Assembly: GCA_019352135.1 (NCBI GenBank)
Contig: JABBNX010000014.1
Span: forward strand, 1-38,283
Source: Pseudomonadota bacterium
GTDB lineage: Bacteria > Desulfobacterota > Desulfuromonadia > Geobacterales > Pseudopelobacteraceae
DNA: 38,283 nt
Direction of reading: 5' to 3'
Numbering within the stretch: position 1 is the stretch's first letter; each line of letters opens with the position of its first letter. The position numbers were made by a program, and so were the translations under genes. Shown piece by piece: positions 1 through 6,865 of the stretch. Under the pieces are notes generated by a model that saw nothing but the letters and a program-made list of their open reading frames with translations, had not been told where the DNA came from and made no database searches.

Positions 1-2483
1 CCGGTACCTGGGGCATCATTTTTTGCATCAATTTTCATGATGATAGTGCCGTTGGCATTAATATGAGGGGTAACTTCCAGAGAAAGTGTTGCGGCGACGA
101 ACGCTGTAACCGCACCGGTTGTCGCAGTTGTATTCTGGTAAGGAATCTGTTGTCCCTGTGAGATTTTCGCTGCTTTATTATTGAGTGTTGCAACTTTCGG
201 TGACGATATGATTTTGATCATTCCGGCACTGGCAGCTGCGTTCAAACGGAGATCAAGAGAAATATTACTGGAAAGTTTGCCGAATGAAATTCCCATTGAA
301 CCACCGGGAGAACCGCTGGCTCCACTTGTTGGCGCTGCATTGGCCAAACCACCAAAACTGGTGTCAAGCTGATTGATCCCCATGAATGACCCTGATCCAT
401 CACGATAATGCAAGCCCCAGTTGACACCAAGGCTACGAGTAAAAGTAGATGTTGCCTCAACTATACGGGCTTCAATCATGACCTGCTTTTCAGGTACATC
501 AAGCAGTTTTAAAAGTTTACGCATATCATTAAGCGCTTGGGGAATATCTTTCACAATCACGGTGCTCGTGCGAGCGTCTGTTGAAATCACCCCTCTATCA
601 CTCTTTAGAGCAGTAAACTGAGCTGCTATTGTCGTGACATCCGAATAGTTCACAGTATAAATTTCTGTTTTCAGTTCAATGCCCTTGGCAAGAGTTTTTT
701 TAATCTCCAACTCTTCATCCGCTTCAGACTTGAACTTACCTTTACCCTTGATAATTATGATATTGCCTTCTTCACGTTTTTCGAGGTTTTTTGTATCAAG
801 GATAATATCCAATGCTTGATCCCACGGGACATTAACCAACTTGAGGCTGATTGAACCGGTCACATCATCACCAAGTACAAAGTTCTTATTGCTGACCTCG
901 GAAAGAAGTTGAAAGATTTTTCTAACATCTGCATCCGCAAACTCCAGCGTTACTTTACGCCCTTTATAGACATGTTTATAACCAAGTTGATTACCGGTAG
1001 AACTTAAAACTGGCGCAAGTTCAGATGGAATTTCCTCTGTACTTGACGGAAGAGGTTTCTGGGGAGCACATTCGCTTTTAGGTTTAGCAGCTTCAATGAC
1101 AAGTTTATTTGCCGCTAATCCTTCTGGATGTTTGAAGTCAACATAAATCATATCTCCTTCCTGATGATATTCGAAAGGAGCATCTCTACGCATAACAATA
1201 CGGATTTTTGTATTGGTACCGTGCTTTGTTTTAACCAAGAAAGGAGTGATACGTAAAACAGGTGATACAAAAGAGCGGGTTTCAAGCGAACGTTGAAGTT
1301 TACGGGGTAATGTTGCATTTTTGATAGTCAATGTTACATAACCAGGCGTTTTTACCGGCGGAGCAACATCTATATTCCCGTTTATCTTGACAGATATTCG
1401 AGAAACGTTGCCAATTACCTGAAAATCGATCATCTCGACAACAGCAGGACCGTTTTGATCTTTTAGTTTATTATCACCAACAAGATTTATATTTTTCGGT
1501 ACAACGTGCGTTACTTCTTCCGGCTTTACTTCATGTTTAATTTCCTGAGGTATTACCGGTTTCAACTGAGGTTTTTCAACGCTGGTTGAGACAAGTTTCG
1601 TATGAGCATTCTCATCAACCGGCTTTCCATCAAGCGTAATGACAACCCCGGCATTTGTTTGTACAGCAGTTGCCTCAGGAAAAACACCATTTACCGAATC
1701 CAGAACAACACGAACTTTATCCGGGTAAATACCAATGCGAGCAGAGCCAACTCCTGAAGCATTCAATGGCAACAGACGGGTTGGCAAACCACTTTTTACG
1801 TTCATGAGATCAACAACATACCGTTCAGGCTTATTAAGCCTGAACGTATTAAAACTATTTATTGCACCATCCAGCGAGAGTGTGATTTTATTATTGTTTA
1901 CTGATATAGCGGAAAGGGTTCTGTCCGGCGCTTCAGTATCGGCAGCCGGCACCGAATAAGGCGCAGTAGTTCGGGGTTGGGAAACTTCAGCGGGCGCATC
2001 AGCAAGCTCTTTTTTTACAGCAGGCAATGTATTTTCTGCCAGCGATGGAAAAGAGATCTTCAGTTCTCCAGGATTAGTCGGTAGCGCATATATCAAAGCT
2101 TCACTGTCATGTACCAGCTCTATTTCCACCCGGGTTAAAACACCTGCATCAGTGTCAAAACGGCTGGCGGTAACTGTTTTAAAGTTTCCCTTGTCAATGA
2201 TTAGCGGTGCAGAAAAATTTCCTGGCGTCACTTGAGAAAAATCAATTACCAGACGAAGCGGTGATGTTGTCTTATAGCTTGTGTATGTAGCGGGATGAGT
2301 CAACTTTATAGTTAGATCTGTGGCGGGCCCATCGCCTGCAGAAACTATAGATTCAATGGATGCAATTTTTTTTGATTCCTGCTGCACAGCACAATCAGCA
2401 GCATGAGGCGCAGAAACCACGTACGTTGCAATTATTGATAACGCTATCAAGACAAATTTAAAAGTATGTTTCTTCCACTTCAT
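1..2483 (-). CDS. pilQ: Type IV pilus secretin PilQ (partial, C-terminus off window)
   Basis: Outer-membrane secretin through which the type IV pilus passes. About 827 codons are visible from ATG at 2481-2483, preceded by an AGGAG ribosome site and starting 10 bp after the pilP stop. A signal peptide (basic MKWKKH then a hydrophobic stretch to about residue 30) is followed by two AMIN-like beta domains that bind peptidoglycan in the family (roughly 35-135 and 190-290). A further beta segment follows, then the secretin/TonB short N-terminal domain (residues around FADADVRKIFQLLSEVS), a secretin N1-type domain (VNYSDV, TSTVIVKD, LLDVPEKQVMIEARIVEA) and the start of the secretin barrel (GMIKIISSPKVATLNN, GQQIPYQ). 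The reading frame is open at base 1, so the last part of the barrel and the C-terminus lie outside. It is the last visible gene of the xre-pilMNOPQ operon. Confidence 0.95.
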   Translation of the reverse strand, partial: MKWKKHTFKFVLIALSIIATYVVSAPHAADCAVQQESKKIASIESIVSAGDGPATDLTIKLTHPATYTSYKTTSPLRLVIDFSQVTPGNFSAPLIIDKGNFKTVTASRFDTDAGVLTRVEIELVHDSEALIYALPTNPGELKISFPSLAENTLPAVKKELADAPAEVSQPRTTAPYSVPAADTEAPDRTLSAISVNNNKITLSLDGAINSFNTFRLNKPERYVVDLMNVKSGLPTRLLPLNASGVGSARIGIYPDKVRVVLDSVNGVFPEATAVQTNAGVVITLDGKPVDENAHTKLVSTSVEKPQLKPVIPQEIKHEVKPEEVTHVVPKNINLVGDNKLKDQNGPAVVEMIDFQVIGNVSRISVKINGNIDVAPPVKTPGYVTLTIKNATLPRKLQRSLETRSFVSPVLRITPFLVKTKHGTNTKIRIVMRRDAPFEYHQEGDMIYVDFKHPEGLAANKLVIEAAKPKSECAPQKPLPSSTEEIPSELAPVLSSTGNQLGYKHVYKGRKVTLEFADADVRKIFQLLSEVSNKNFVLGDDVTGSISLKLVNVPWDQALDIILDTKNLEKREEGNIIIIKGKGKFKSEADEELEIKKTLAKGIELKTEIYTVNYSDVTTIAAQFTALKSDRGVISTDARTSTVIVKDIPQALNDMRKLLKLLDVPEKQVMIEARIVEATSTFTRSLGVNWGLHYRDGSGSFMGINQLDTSFGGLANAAPTSGASGSPGGSMGISFGKLSSNISLDLRLNAAASAGMIKIISSPKVATLNNKAAKISQGQQIPYQNTTATTGAVTAFVAATLSLEVTPHINANGTIIMKIDAKNDAPGT

Positions 2484-2493
2484 GCGGAACTCC

Positions 2494-3057
2494 TTATTGC
2501 TTCCTGGGAAGGGTAAGTTTAATAATCTCTTTCCGGACCCTGCCGTTATCATCTTTAAATTGCTCTAAAACATCAACGCCATTTGTTGTTATCGAAGTAA
2601 TCCTGCCATTATTTTTTCCAATCGACATGCCAACTTTTAGTACATACCCTTTGCCACCGGGATCGGTTACCATCGCACTATTTCCCCGACCGCCGACAAT
2701 TATGCCAATCAACTTAAACTGACTAACTTCAAAACTATGGATCGGTAATGAATTCCGCTGGGTTTTTATTTGTGCATCAAGTGAGTTTTTTGGCTCAGCT
2801 TTAACTGCCACAAAAGGTTTAAATGGGTCTTTTTTATTGCTGAAATCAAATTGATTTGTCAATTGCGGTGGGAGTCGTAAAGCAGAGCTCATCTGTTTTT
2901 GGATGGGTTTGGGTGGCACAACAGCAGTTTTATGCTGCGGCACAGGGGCAGCAACAGGAGTTTGCGTTTGGTCTTTGTTGCATGCGGCACACAGCAGCGC
3001 ACATACAAAAACTGCAGCAATCATCAACAAGCTATTATTTTTTTGCTTTTTTATCAT
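2494..3057 (-). CDS. pilP: Type IV pilus assembly lipoprotein PilP
   Basis: Inner-membrane lipoprotein that connects the PilN/PilO dimer to the periplasmic part of the PilQ secretin. I chose the ATG at 3055-3057 (187 residues). It gives a compact lipoprotein signal, MIKKQ then a hydrophobic stretch ending in lipobox LCAAC with the lipidated Cys at residue 26. An upstream in-frame start at 3099 would place extra residues before the signal and lie deeper inside pilO. The body carries a proline-rich linker and the PilP fold features NKKDPFKPF, FKLIGIIVGG and KGYVLKVGMSIG. The start overlaps the 3' end of pilO by 23 bp, implying translational coupling, and pilQ follows after 10 bp. Confidence 0.95.
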   Translation of the reverse strand: MIKKQKNNSLLMIAAVFVCALLCAACNKDQTQTPVAAPVPQHKTAVVPPKPIQKQMSSALRLPPQLTNQFDFSNKKDPFKPFVAVKAEPKNSLDAQIKTQRNSLPIHSFEVSQFKLIGIIVGGRGNSAMVTDPGGKGYVLKVGMSIGKNNGRITSITTNGVDVLEQFKDDNGRVRKEIIKLTLPRKQ

Positions 3058-3637
3058 CCTTAATCTCTTTCTTATCAAGGAAGCGGAATGTCGTAGCAAG
3101 ACACGTAACCTTGGTCATCATGCGATTATTAACACTCTTTATATCCGAAAAAGAGACATTTGTTATATTTACGATTCGAGGCAAATTTGCTACTGCCGCA
3201 AAAAAATTTGCAACACTAAAATAGGACCCTGAAACAACAATATCGACCGGCACTTCCGCATAAAAATCTTTGATGATCTCAGGCTTGGGACGAAATGTGA
3301 GAAAATCCAACCCGGTGCTTTTACCCAGAGTCGTGATACTGGTCAGTAGAGACGGGATTTCTTTAGAGTTTGGCAGTTCAGCTAATGCCAGCACTAATTG
3401 CTGGTTCAGTTGATCATATTCTGCTTTCAGTTTTGGAAGATTATTGGCGACCCTTGTTTTTTCATTTATTTCAGTTTCCAAACTAACTAGCTGTGCCTTG
3501 GTCTCATTAAGTTCATTGTACTTTGGAAGAAACAGAAACCAAACTAACGCTGCAGCTTCAAGAATAGAAACCAAAACAAGAATCGTAATTTTCTGTTTAG
3601 TTGGAAGCTTAAGTATTTTTTCTATATTTGGATCCAT
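3035..3637 (-). CDS. pilO: Type IV pilus inner-membrane protein PilO
   Basis: Bitopic inner-membrane protein of the pilus alignment subcomplex, heterodimerising with PilN and binding PilP. The 200 residues show a short cytoplasmic N-terminus (MDPNIEKILKLPTKQK), one transmembrane helix at about 17-37, a charged coiled coil at about 40-95, and a periplasmic ferredoxin-like domain (LLTSITTLGKSTGLDF, PVDIVVSGSYFSVANFFAAV). The C-terminus is lysine-rich. A ribosome site, AGGTGGG, lies upstream of the ATG. The gene sits 25 bp after pilN and overlaps pilP, the standard pilMNOPQ order. Length and architecture are normal for the family. Confidence 0.95.
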   Translation of the reverse strand: MDPNIEKILKLPTKQKITILVLVSILEAAALVWFLFLPKYNELNETKAQLVSLETEINEKTRVANNLPKLKAEYDQLNQQLVLALAELPNSKEIPSLLTSITTLGKSTGLDFLTFRPKPEIIKDFYAEVPVDIVVSGSYFSVANFFAAVANLPRIVNITNVSFSDIKSVNNRMMTKVTCLATTFRFLDKKEIKDDKKAKK

Positions 3638-3662
3638 ATTCAGCCCACCTGAATGATGTACA

Positions 3663-4226
3663 TTATTTTTTTAACCCGGAAGGCGCTGTTGATTCCAGCT
3701 TCATCGTCAGATCGAATTTCTTCAGCTTAATACCGGCCATCTCTGTTTGTTCAGAAACCACGAGCTCTACCGACATGAAATTGTTAGACGCTTCAAGCGC
3801 TTTCATAAAGTCTGCAATCAACTCATCAGTGAAGGCAACGCCTGATATTTTTACATCTTGACCAGATTCACTATAATTTGTAAGCCACAACTTGTCCGGA
3901 GTAAGATCACTCAGACTTTCCAATCTCTGTGCAGGACCTGTTTTGTTTGTTCGCAACTGCGAAAGAACATCAAGTTTTTTCTTTACCTGATCTTTCAGGG
4001 TTTTCAATTCTTCAAGCTTGCCAATTTTCTTTTTAAGTTCAGATATTTTTTGATTCGCCGATATTATGTCTTCTTGTGCAGCAGCAAGCTGAACACGCTT
4101 GACAAAATAAAGAGATGCAATAATTACAGCAATCACAACAAAAACAAAACTTGCCAAGGCAATTTGCTGCATTGCAGTTTCTTTTTTCTTGGCTGCTCTG
4201 ACGGGTAAAAGATTAATTTTAATCAT
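3663..4226 (-). CDS. pilN: Type IV pilus inner-membrane protein PilN
   Basis: Bitopic inner-membrane partner of PilO; its short cytoplasmic N-terminus docks into PilM. The first residues, MIKINLLP, are the conserved PilN peptide that binds the groove of PilM, and they are intact here. A transmembrane helix follows at about 21-44, then a coiled coil at about 48-100 rich in Lys/Glu/Leu, and a compact periplasmic domain (LTPDKLWLTNYSESG, VKISGVAF, DFMKALEAS). Length 187. The ATG overlaps the pilM stop by 4 bp (ATGA), so translation is probably coupled to pilM, matching their stoichiometric complex. Confidence 0.95.
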   Translation of the reverse strand: MIKINLLPVRAAKKKETAMQQIALASFVFVVIAVIIASLYFVKRVQLAAAQEDIISANQKISELKKKIGKLEELKTLKDQVKKKLDVLSQLRTNKTGPAQRLESLSDLTPDKLWLTNYSESGQDVKISGVAFTDELIADFMKALEASNNFMSVELVVSEQTEMAGIKLKKFDLTMKLESTAPSGLKK

Positions 4227-5290
4227 TTGTCCCCTACCCTCCTGATAGCAAGCCCGACTGGCACTGCCATAAACGGGCCGATCTCCTGAAGGTATTCAGG
4301 GTCAAAATCTTTTTCATTATATTTCAGCTTTGCAAAAGGATTAAGTTTCTCAATTGGCAAGCCGATTTTATCAGAGATCATATCAATGAGATTGTAAACT
4401 TTTGAACACCCGCCGCTTATAAAAACACCAGAAATACGATCGTCATTTGCAGTTGAATTATAAAAATCAAGCGAACGCCGGATTTCCTGAGTAATAGATT
4501 CGTTAACTTTTAAGACAACCCCCCGAAGTAATTCATTATTTGACTCGTGCGCAAGCATTTTCCCTATTTCTGCATCTTGACTACTTAACCCAATTTGTTT
4601 CTGGATCTCCTCTGAATAGAGATTACCCCCCATTTGCACGTCTCGCGTAAAAAGAGTAATGCCATCTTTTATAACATTGATATTCATAATACTGGCACCA
4701 ATGTTTATTAATGCGAGAACATCTTCAGAACTATAATCGTGATTAACTTCAAAAGCATTTTGGACGGCAAAAGAATCAACATCAACAACTGATAGTTGCA
4801 TTCCCGCTTCGCTGAACACTGCAATATAATCGTTGATAATATCTTTTTTGCTAGCCACCAATAAAACATTCATCTTGGATGGGTCAGTGTAATCGGGAGA
4901 TAGAATCTGAAAATCCAAATTCACATCATTAATATCAAAAGGAATGTATTGCTCAGCTTCCCATGAAATTTGATCTTCAAGTTCTTCTTGCGGCATTGCC
5001 GGAAGTACAATTTTCCTGATAATGACTGAGTTGCCTGAGATTGAGCAAGCAACATCTTTTACTTTTATGCCGAGACTTGCCACCAGACTTTTTATTACTG
5101 CAGCAATTGAAGCACTATCCATCAGCGAATTATCAACAATCGCCTCAGAAGGCAATGGGGCAATTCCCGCATTCAGCAGCTGAAAAGACCCTTTATTGTC
5201 TTTCAGTTGAATCACCTTCACGGAACTAGAGCCAATGTCTATGCCTATAACTTCTTTTTTATTCTTAAAAAGAAACATATTCAGTCCCAT
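4223..5290 (-). CDS. pilM: Type IV pilus assembly ATPase-fold protein PilM
   Basis: Actin-like cytoplasmic protein that binds the PilN N-terminus and links the assembly motors to the envelope subcomplex. The 355 residues show the actin/FtsA fold signatures: phosphate-1 loop GIDIGSSSVKVIQL near residues 16-29, SHS2-like insertion, ALINIGASIMNINVI phosphate-2 region, and VFISGGCSK adenosine motif near 290. A cysteine lies in the last motif. The start ATG at 5288-5290 shares a base with the stop codon of the upstream xre gene (TAATG). A second in-frame ATG four codons on (MFLFKNKK) would match other PilM starts and cannot be excluded. Confidence 0.95.
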   Translation of the reverse strand: MGLNMFLFKNKKEVIGIDIGSSSVKVIQLKDNKGSFQLLNAGIAPLPSEAIVDNSLMDSASIAAVIKSLVASLGIKVKDVACSISGNSVIIRKIVLPAMPQEELEDQISWEAEQYIPFDINDVNLDFQILSPDYTDPSKMNVLLVASKKDIINDYIAVFSEAGMQLSVVDVDSFAVQNAFEVNHDYSSEDVLALINIGASIMNINVIKDGITLFTRDVQMGGNLYSEEIQKQIGLSSQDAEIGKMLAHESNNELLRGVVLKVNESITQEIRRSLDFYNSTANDDRISGVFISGGCSKVYNLIDMISDKIGLPIEKLNPFAKLKYNEKDFDPEYLQEIGPFMAVPVGLAIRRVGDK

Positions 5291-5496
5291 TATTCCTGAT
5301 CCTGAAATACTTTATTTCTATCTTCTAGGCTGTATCCCAGTGCTAAAATAATTTTTCGCATGGTCTCCATCCGGCATTCTTCGCCACGCTCAACCCGTGC
5401 TACAGTCAATACGGAAATATTAGCCTTACGCGCAAGTTCTGACTTGCTCATCAGCTTAGATTCACGAATAGATTTTACTTTATTCTTATTCTTCAT
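5290..5496 (-). CDS. Small XRE/Cro-C1 family DNA-binding regulator
   Basis: A 68-residue protein that is essentially one helix-turn-helix domain. SKSELARKANISVLTVARVERG (around residues 18-39) has the XRE pattern, with recognition helix ISVLTVARVERG, followed by RKIILALGYSLED, the usual final helices. No dimerisation or ligand domain is present. It leads the pilM-Q operon and its stop overlaps pilM's start, so its level is tied to that of PilM. The region ahead carries a promoter flanked by two palindromes sharing CATAAT/ATTATG, so autoregulation of the whole operon is a reasonable inference. I know of no characterised function for it. Confidence 0.85.
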   Translation of the reverse strand: MKNKNKVKSIRESKLMSKSELARKANISVLTVARVERGEECRMETMRKIILALGYSLEDRNKVFQDQE

Positions 5497-5514
5497 TGGC
5501 TCTTATTTCTTATA

Positions 5515-5531
5515 CATAATTAAATATTATG
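5515..5531. promoter_or_regulatory. Palindrome at predicted start site of xre-pilMNOPQ
   Basis: Inverted repeat CATAAT-N5-ATTATG, overlapping the expected transcription start of the predicted promoter just upstream. It shares its half-site with the palindrome at 5571-5584. The position suits a repressor operator; the likely binder is the XRE protein encoded immediately downstream, which is inference. Confidence 0.4.
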
Positions 5532-5534
5532 TGA

Positions 5535-5562
5535 AATTTACTATAATTCAGACACATGTCAA
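5535..5562 (-). promoter_or_regulatory. Predicted sigma70-type promoter for xre-pilMNOPQ
   Basis: On the minus strand a perfect -35 TTGACA (5557-5562) is followed after 16 bp by TAAATT (5535-5540) as a possible -10. The regulator's ATG lies about 40 bp downstream. The -10 is only four of six matches, so the precise start is uncertain. Palindromes lie on both sides. Confidence 0.5.
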
Positions 5563-5570
5563 GATAATTT

Positions 5571-5584
5571 TGCATAATTATGCA
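5571..5584. promoter_or_regulatory. Perfect 14-bp palindrome upstream of the xre promoter
   Basis: TGCATAATTATGCA is a perfect palindrome placed 8 bp upstream of the predicted -35. It contains CATAAT and ATTATG overlapped by two bases, the same half-sites as at 5515-5531 but with different spacing. Operator for a small dimeric regulator is the simplest reading. Confidence 0.4.
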
Positions 5585-5618
5585 TGAAATAAAAAAAAAT
5601 TACAGAAGATTAAGTCCT

Positions 5619-6241
5619 GTCCCCCCGGCAAAGCCGGGGGCTTGATTTGTGAACCGCTCAAAGCGGTAAGATGAAACAGTGAGCCGCCTGAAGGCGGCTA
5701 CGTCGGTAGTTGTAGCAGATCAATTCTTCGATCTTCAGTTTCCTGATGGCGGATGTACTATCGAATCACCTGTTCGTCTCGGCCAACGGTGGATACAAAA
5801 TAACCGCGTACCCAAAAGCTTTAACCTACGAAGTTGCGAGTTCGACCACCATAGGTTCTGGCAATGTGAATAGCGCTTTTCCCTTTGATATATCCGGCAA
5901 CCTGCGCCACTGCGTACTTCTGTAGAATTGATATATGCAATGAAATTGGTCGGGGCATAATTGCCCCTCTAAAACCAGGCTCTCGCGCTGAAGCACAAGT
6001 TCTCAAAAGTCTCACCGAGGTCCTTACGGATACGACCATAGTGAACTTTTCGATGATATTTTGGAATCAAAACTATGTGGTACTTGCACTCCCATGCTGA
6101 ATGGCATAAGCTTTCAATGTTGGTCAACGGAAGCCTCCTTTGCCGGGAACTTTGAGTGGTTCACAACTGGGAGGCTTTCACTTTATCCTGGAACTGTCAA
6201 ACTTTTGAGGTCCCCCGGCATTCCTATTTTACTAACGGGGG
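5619..6241 (-). mobile_element. Decayed IS200/IS605-family element
   Basis: The stretch contains a broken IS200-type tnpA and hairpin-rich ends, with no tnpB. At the tnpA 3' side are three small hairpins: stem CCCCCGGC/GCCGGGGG with AAA loop at 5622-5640, ACCGCT/AGCGGT at 5653-5667, and GCCGCC/GGCGGC at 5683-5698. At the 5' side are an 8-bp stem AAGCCTCC/GGAGGCTT at 6131-6138 and 6170-6177 and a second one, CCCCCG...CGGGGG, at 6212-6240. Both ends contain CCGGGGGAC on the minus strand. There are no terminal inverted repeats, as expected for this single-strand transposing family. Exact boundaries are approximate. It lies 18 bp after the fimT stop and just ahead of the xre-pil promoter. Confidence 0.75.
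5698..6127 (-). pseudogene. tnpA: IS200-type transposase TnpA remnant (frameshift and stops)
   Basis: HUH/Y1 transposase remnant. The first segment, from a possible TTG at 6127, reads SLCHSAWECKYHIVLIPKYHRK then YGRIRKDLGETFENL, the normal TnpA N-terminus, before meeting a stop. A second frame continues with KYAVAQVAGYIKGKSAIHIA, RTYGGRTRNFVG, stop, FWVRGYFVSTVGRDEQVIR, stop, YIRHQETEDRRID. The tyrosine of the YIRHQE motif, the expected nucleophile, remains. However, the HUH metal motif expected as PDHVHM is replaced by sequence reading MPRPISLHI after the frameshift. At least one frameshift, two nonsense codons and a lost ATG make it inactive. Confidence 0.85.
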
Positions 6242-6258
6242 CTTTTAAGCAATTGAAA

Positions 6259-6807
6259 TTATTTTTTAAGTATGCTAACCCGCCCAGTAGCCGAAATAGT
6301 TATAATATACTTCTGAATTGAATCAGAATTGATCGAGACATTACCGTCGCAGGCAATACCCGATGGCGATTTCAATTTCACTGTGCCATTAGTAGCGAAC
6401 TGTGCATAGACAACATTTGTCGAAGTGCCAGTCGCCAAACTCCTGATAGTTACAGTATTTGGCACAGCTTGTGTTTCTGTAGTTGCGAGCCAGGCTGCAC
6501 TCACCAAGTCGTAAGATTTCCAGCTATAGGTGCCGTCTACCGGATTAATTATCACCATCTGCGGCACATTTGTTGTTATCGCTTCAGACCTTGCTTTACG
6601 AAGCATTGACGTCATCCCACGCGCCGTGGTTTTGAAGTCAATGGAACGCCGATAATCAAGAACTGACGGTGTTGCTATCGCCACTATTATTCCTAGAAGT
6701 GCGATACAGACCAACAGCTCGACTAACGTGAATCCAGAACGAGCAGTAAATTTACCAAGTCGGAATCTGTCCACAATGTAACCAAATCGGTTGCTAAAAG
6801 TACCCAT
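6259..6807 (-). CDS. FimT/FimU-type minor pilin (GspH domain)
   Basis: Minor pilin expected at the tip/priming complex of the type IV pilus. The ATG at 6805-6807 gives 182 residues with a 24-residue basic leader ending ARSG and the class III cleavage site G/FTLVELLV with Glu at +5. A hydrophobic helix follows and then a GspH-like beta domain (MTSMLRKARSEAITTNVPQMVII, GTYSWKSYDL, FATNGTVKLKSPSG). The C-terminal ISATGRVSILKK resembles FimT/FimU ends. No good ribosome site precedes this ATG. An upstream in-frame start at 6903 would lie inside pilY1 and give an implausibly long leader. It follows pilY1 by 58 bp and is last in the operon. Confidence 0.85.
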   Translation of the reverse strand: MGTFSNRFGYIVDRFRLGKFTARSGFTLVELLVCIALLGIIVAIATPSVLDYRRSIDFKTTARGMTSMLRKARSEAITTNVPQMVIINPVDGTYSWKSYDLVSAAWLATTETQAVPNTVTIRSLATGTSTNVVYAQFATNGTVKLKSPSGIACDGNVSINSDSIQKYIITISATGRVSILKK

Positions 6808-6865
6808 ATTGTTTACATATTTCTGAGAATACAAACGATGACGGCATGTAAAAAAAGTGGCCAAT

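Noticed and set aside
5821-6039. Apparent 72-codon gene on the minus strand
   Set aside because: It is the middle segment of the frameshifted IS200 transposase, recognisable by KYAVAQVAGYIKGKSAIHIA, not an independent gene.
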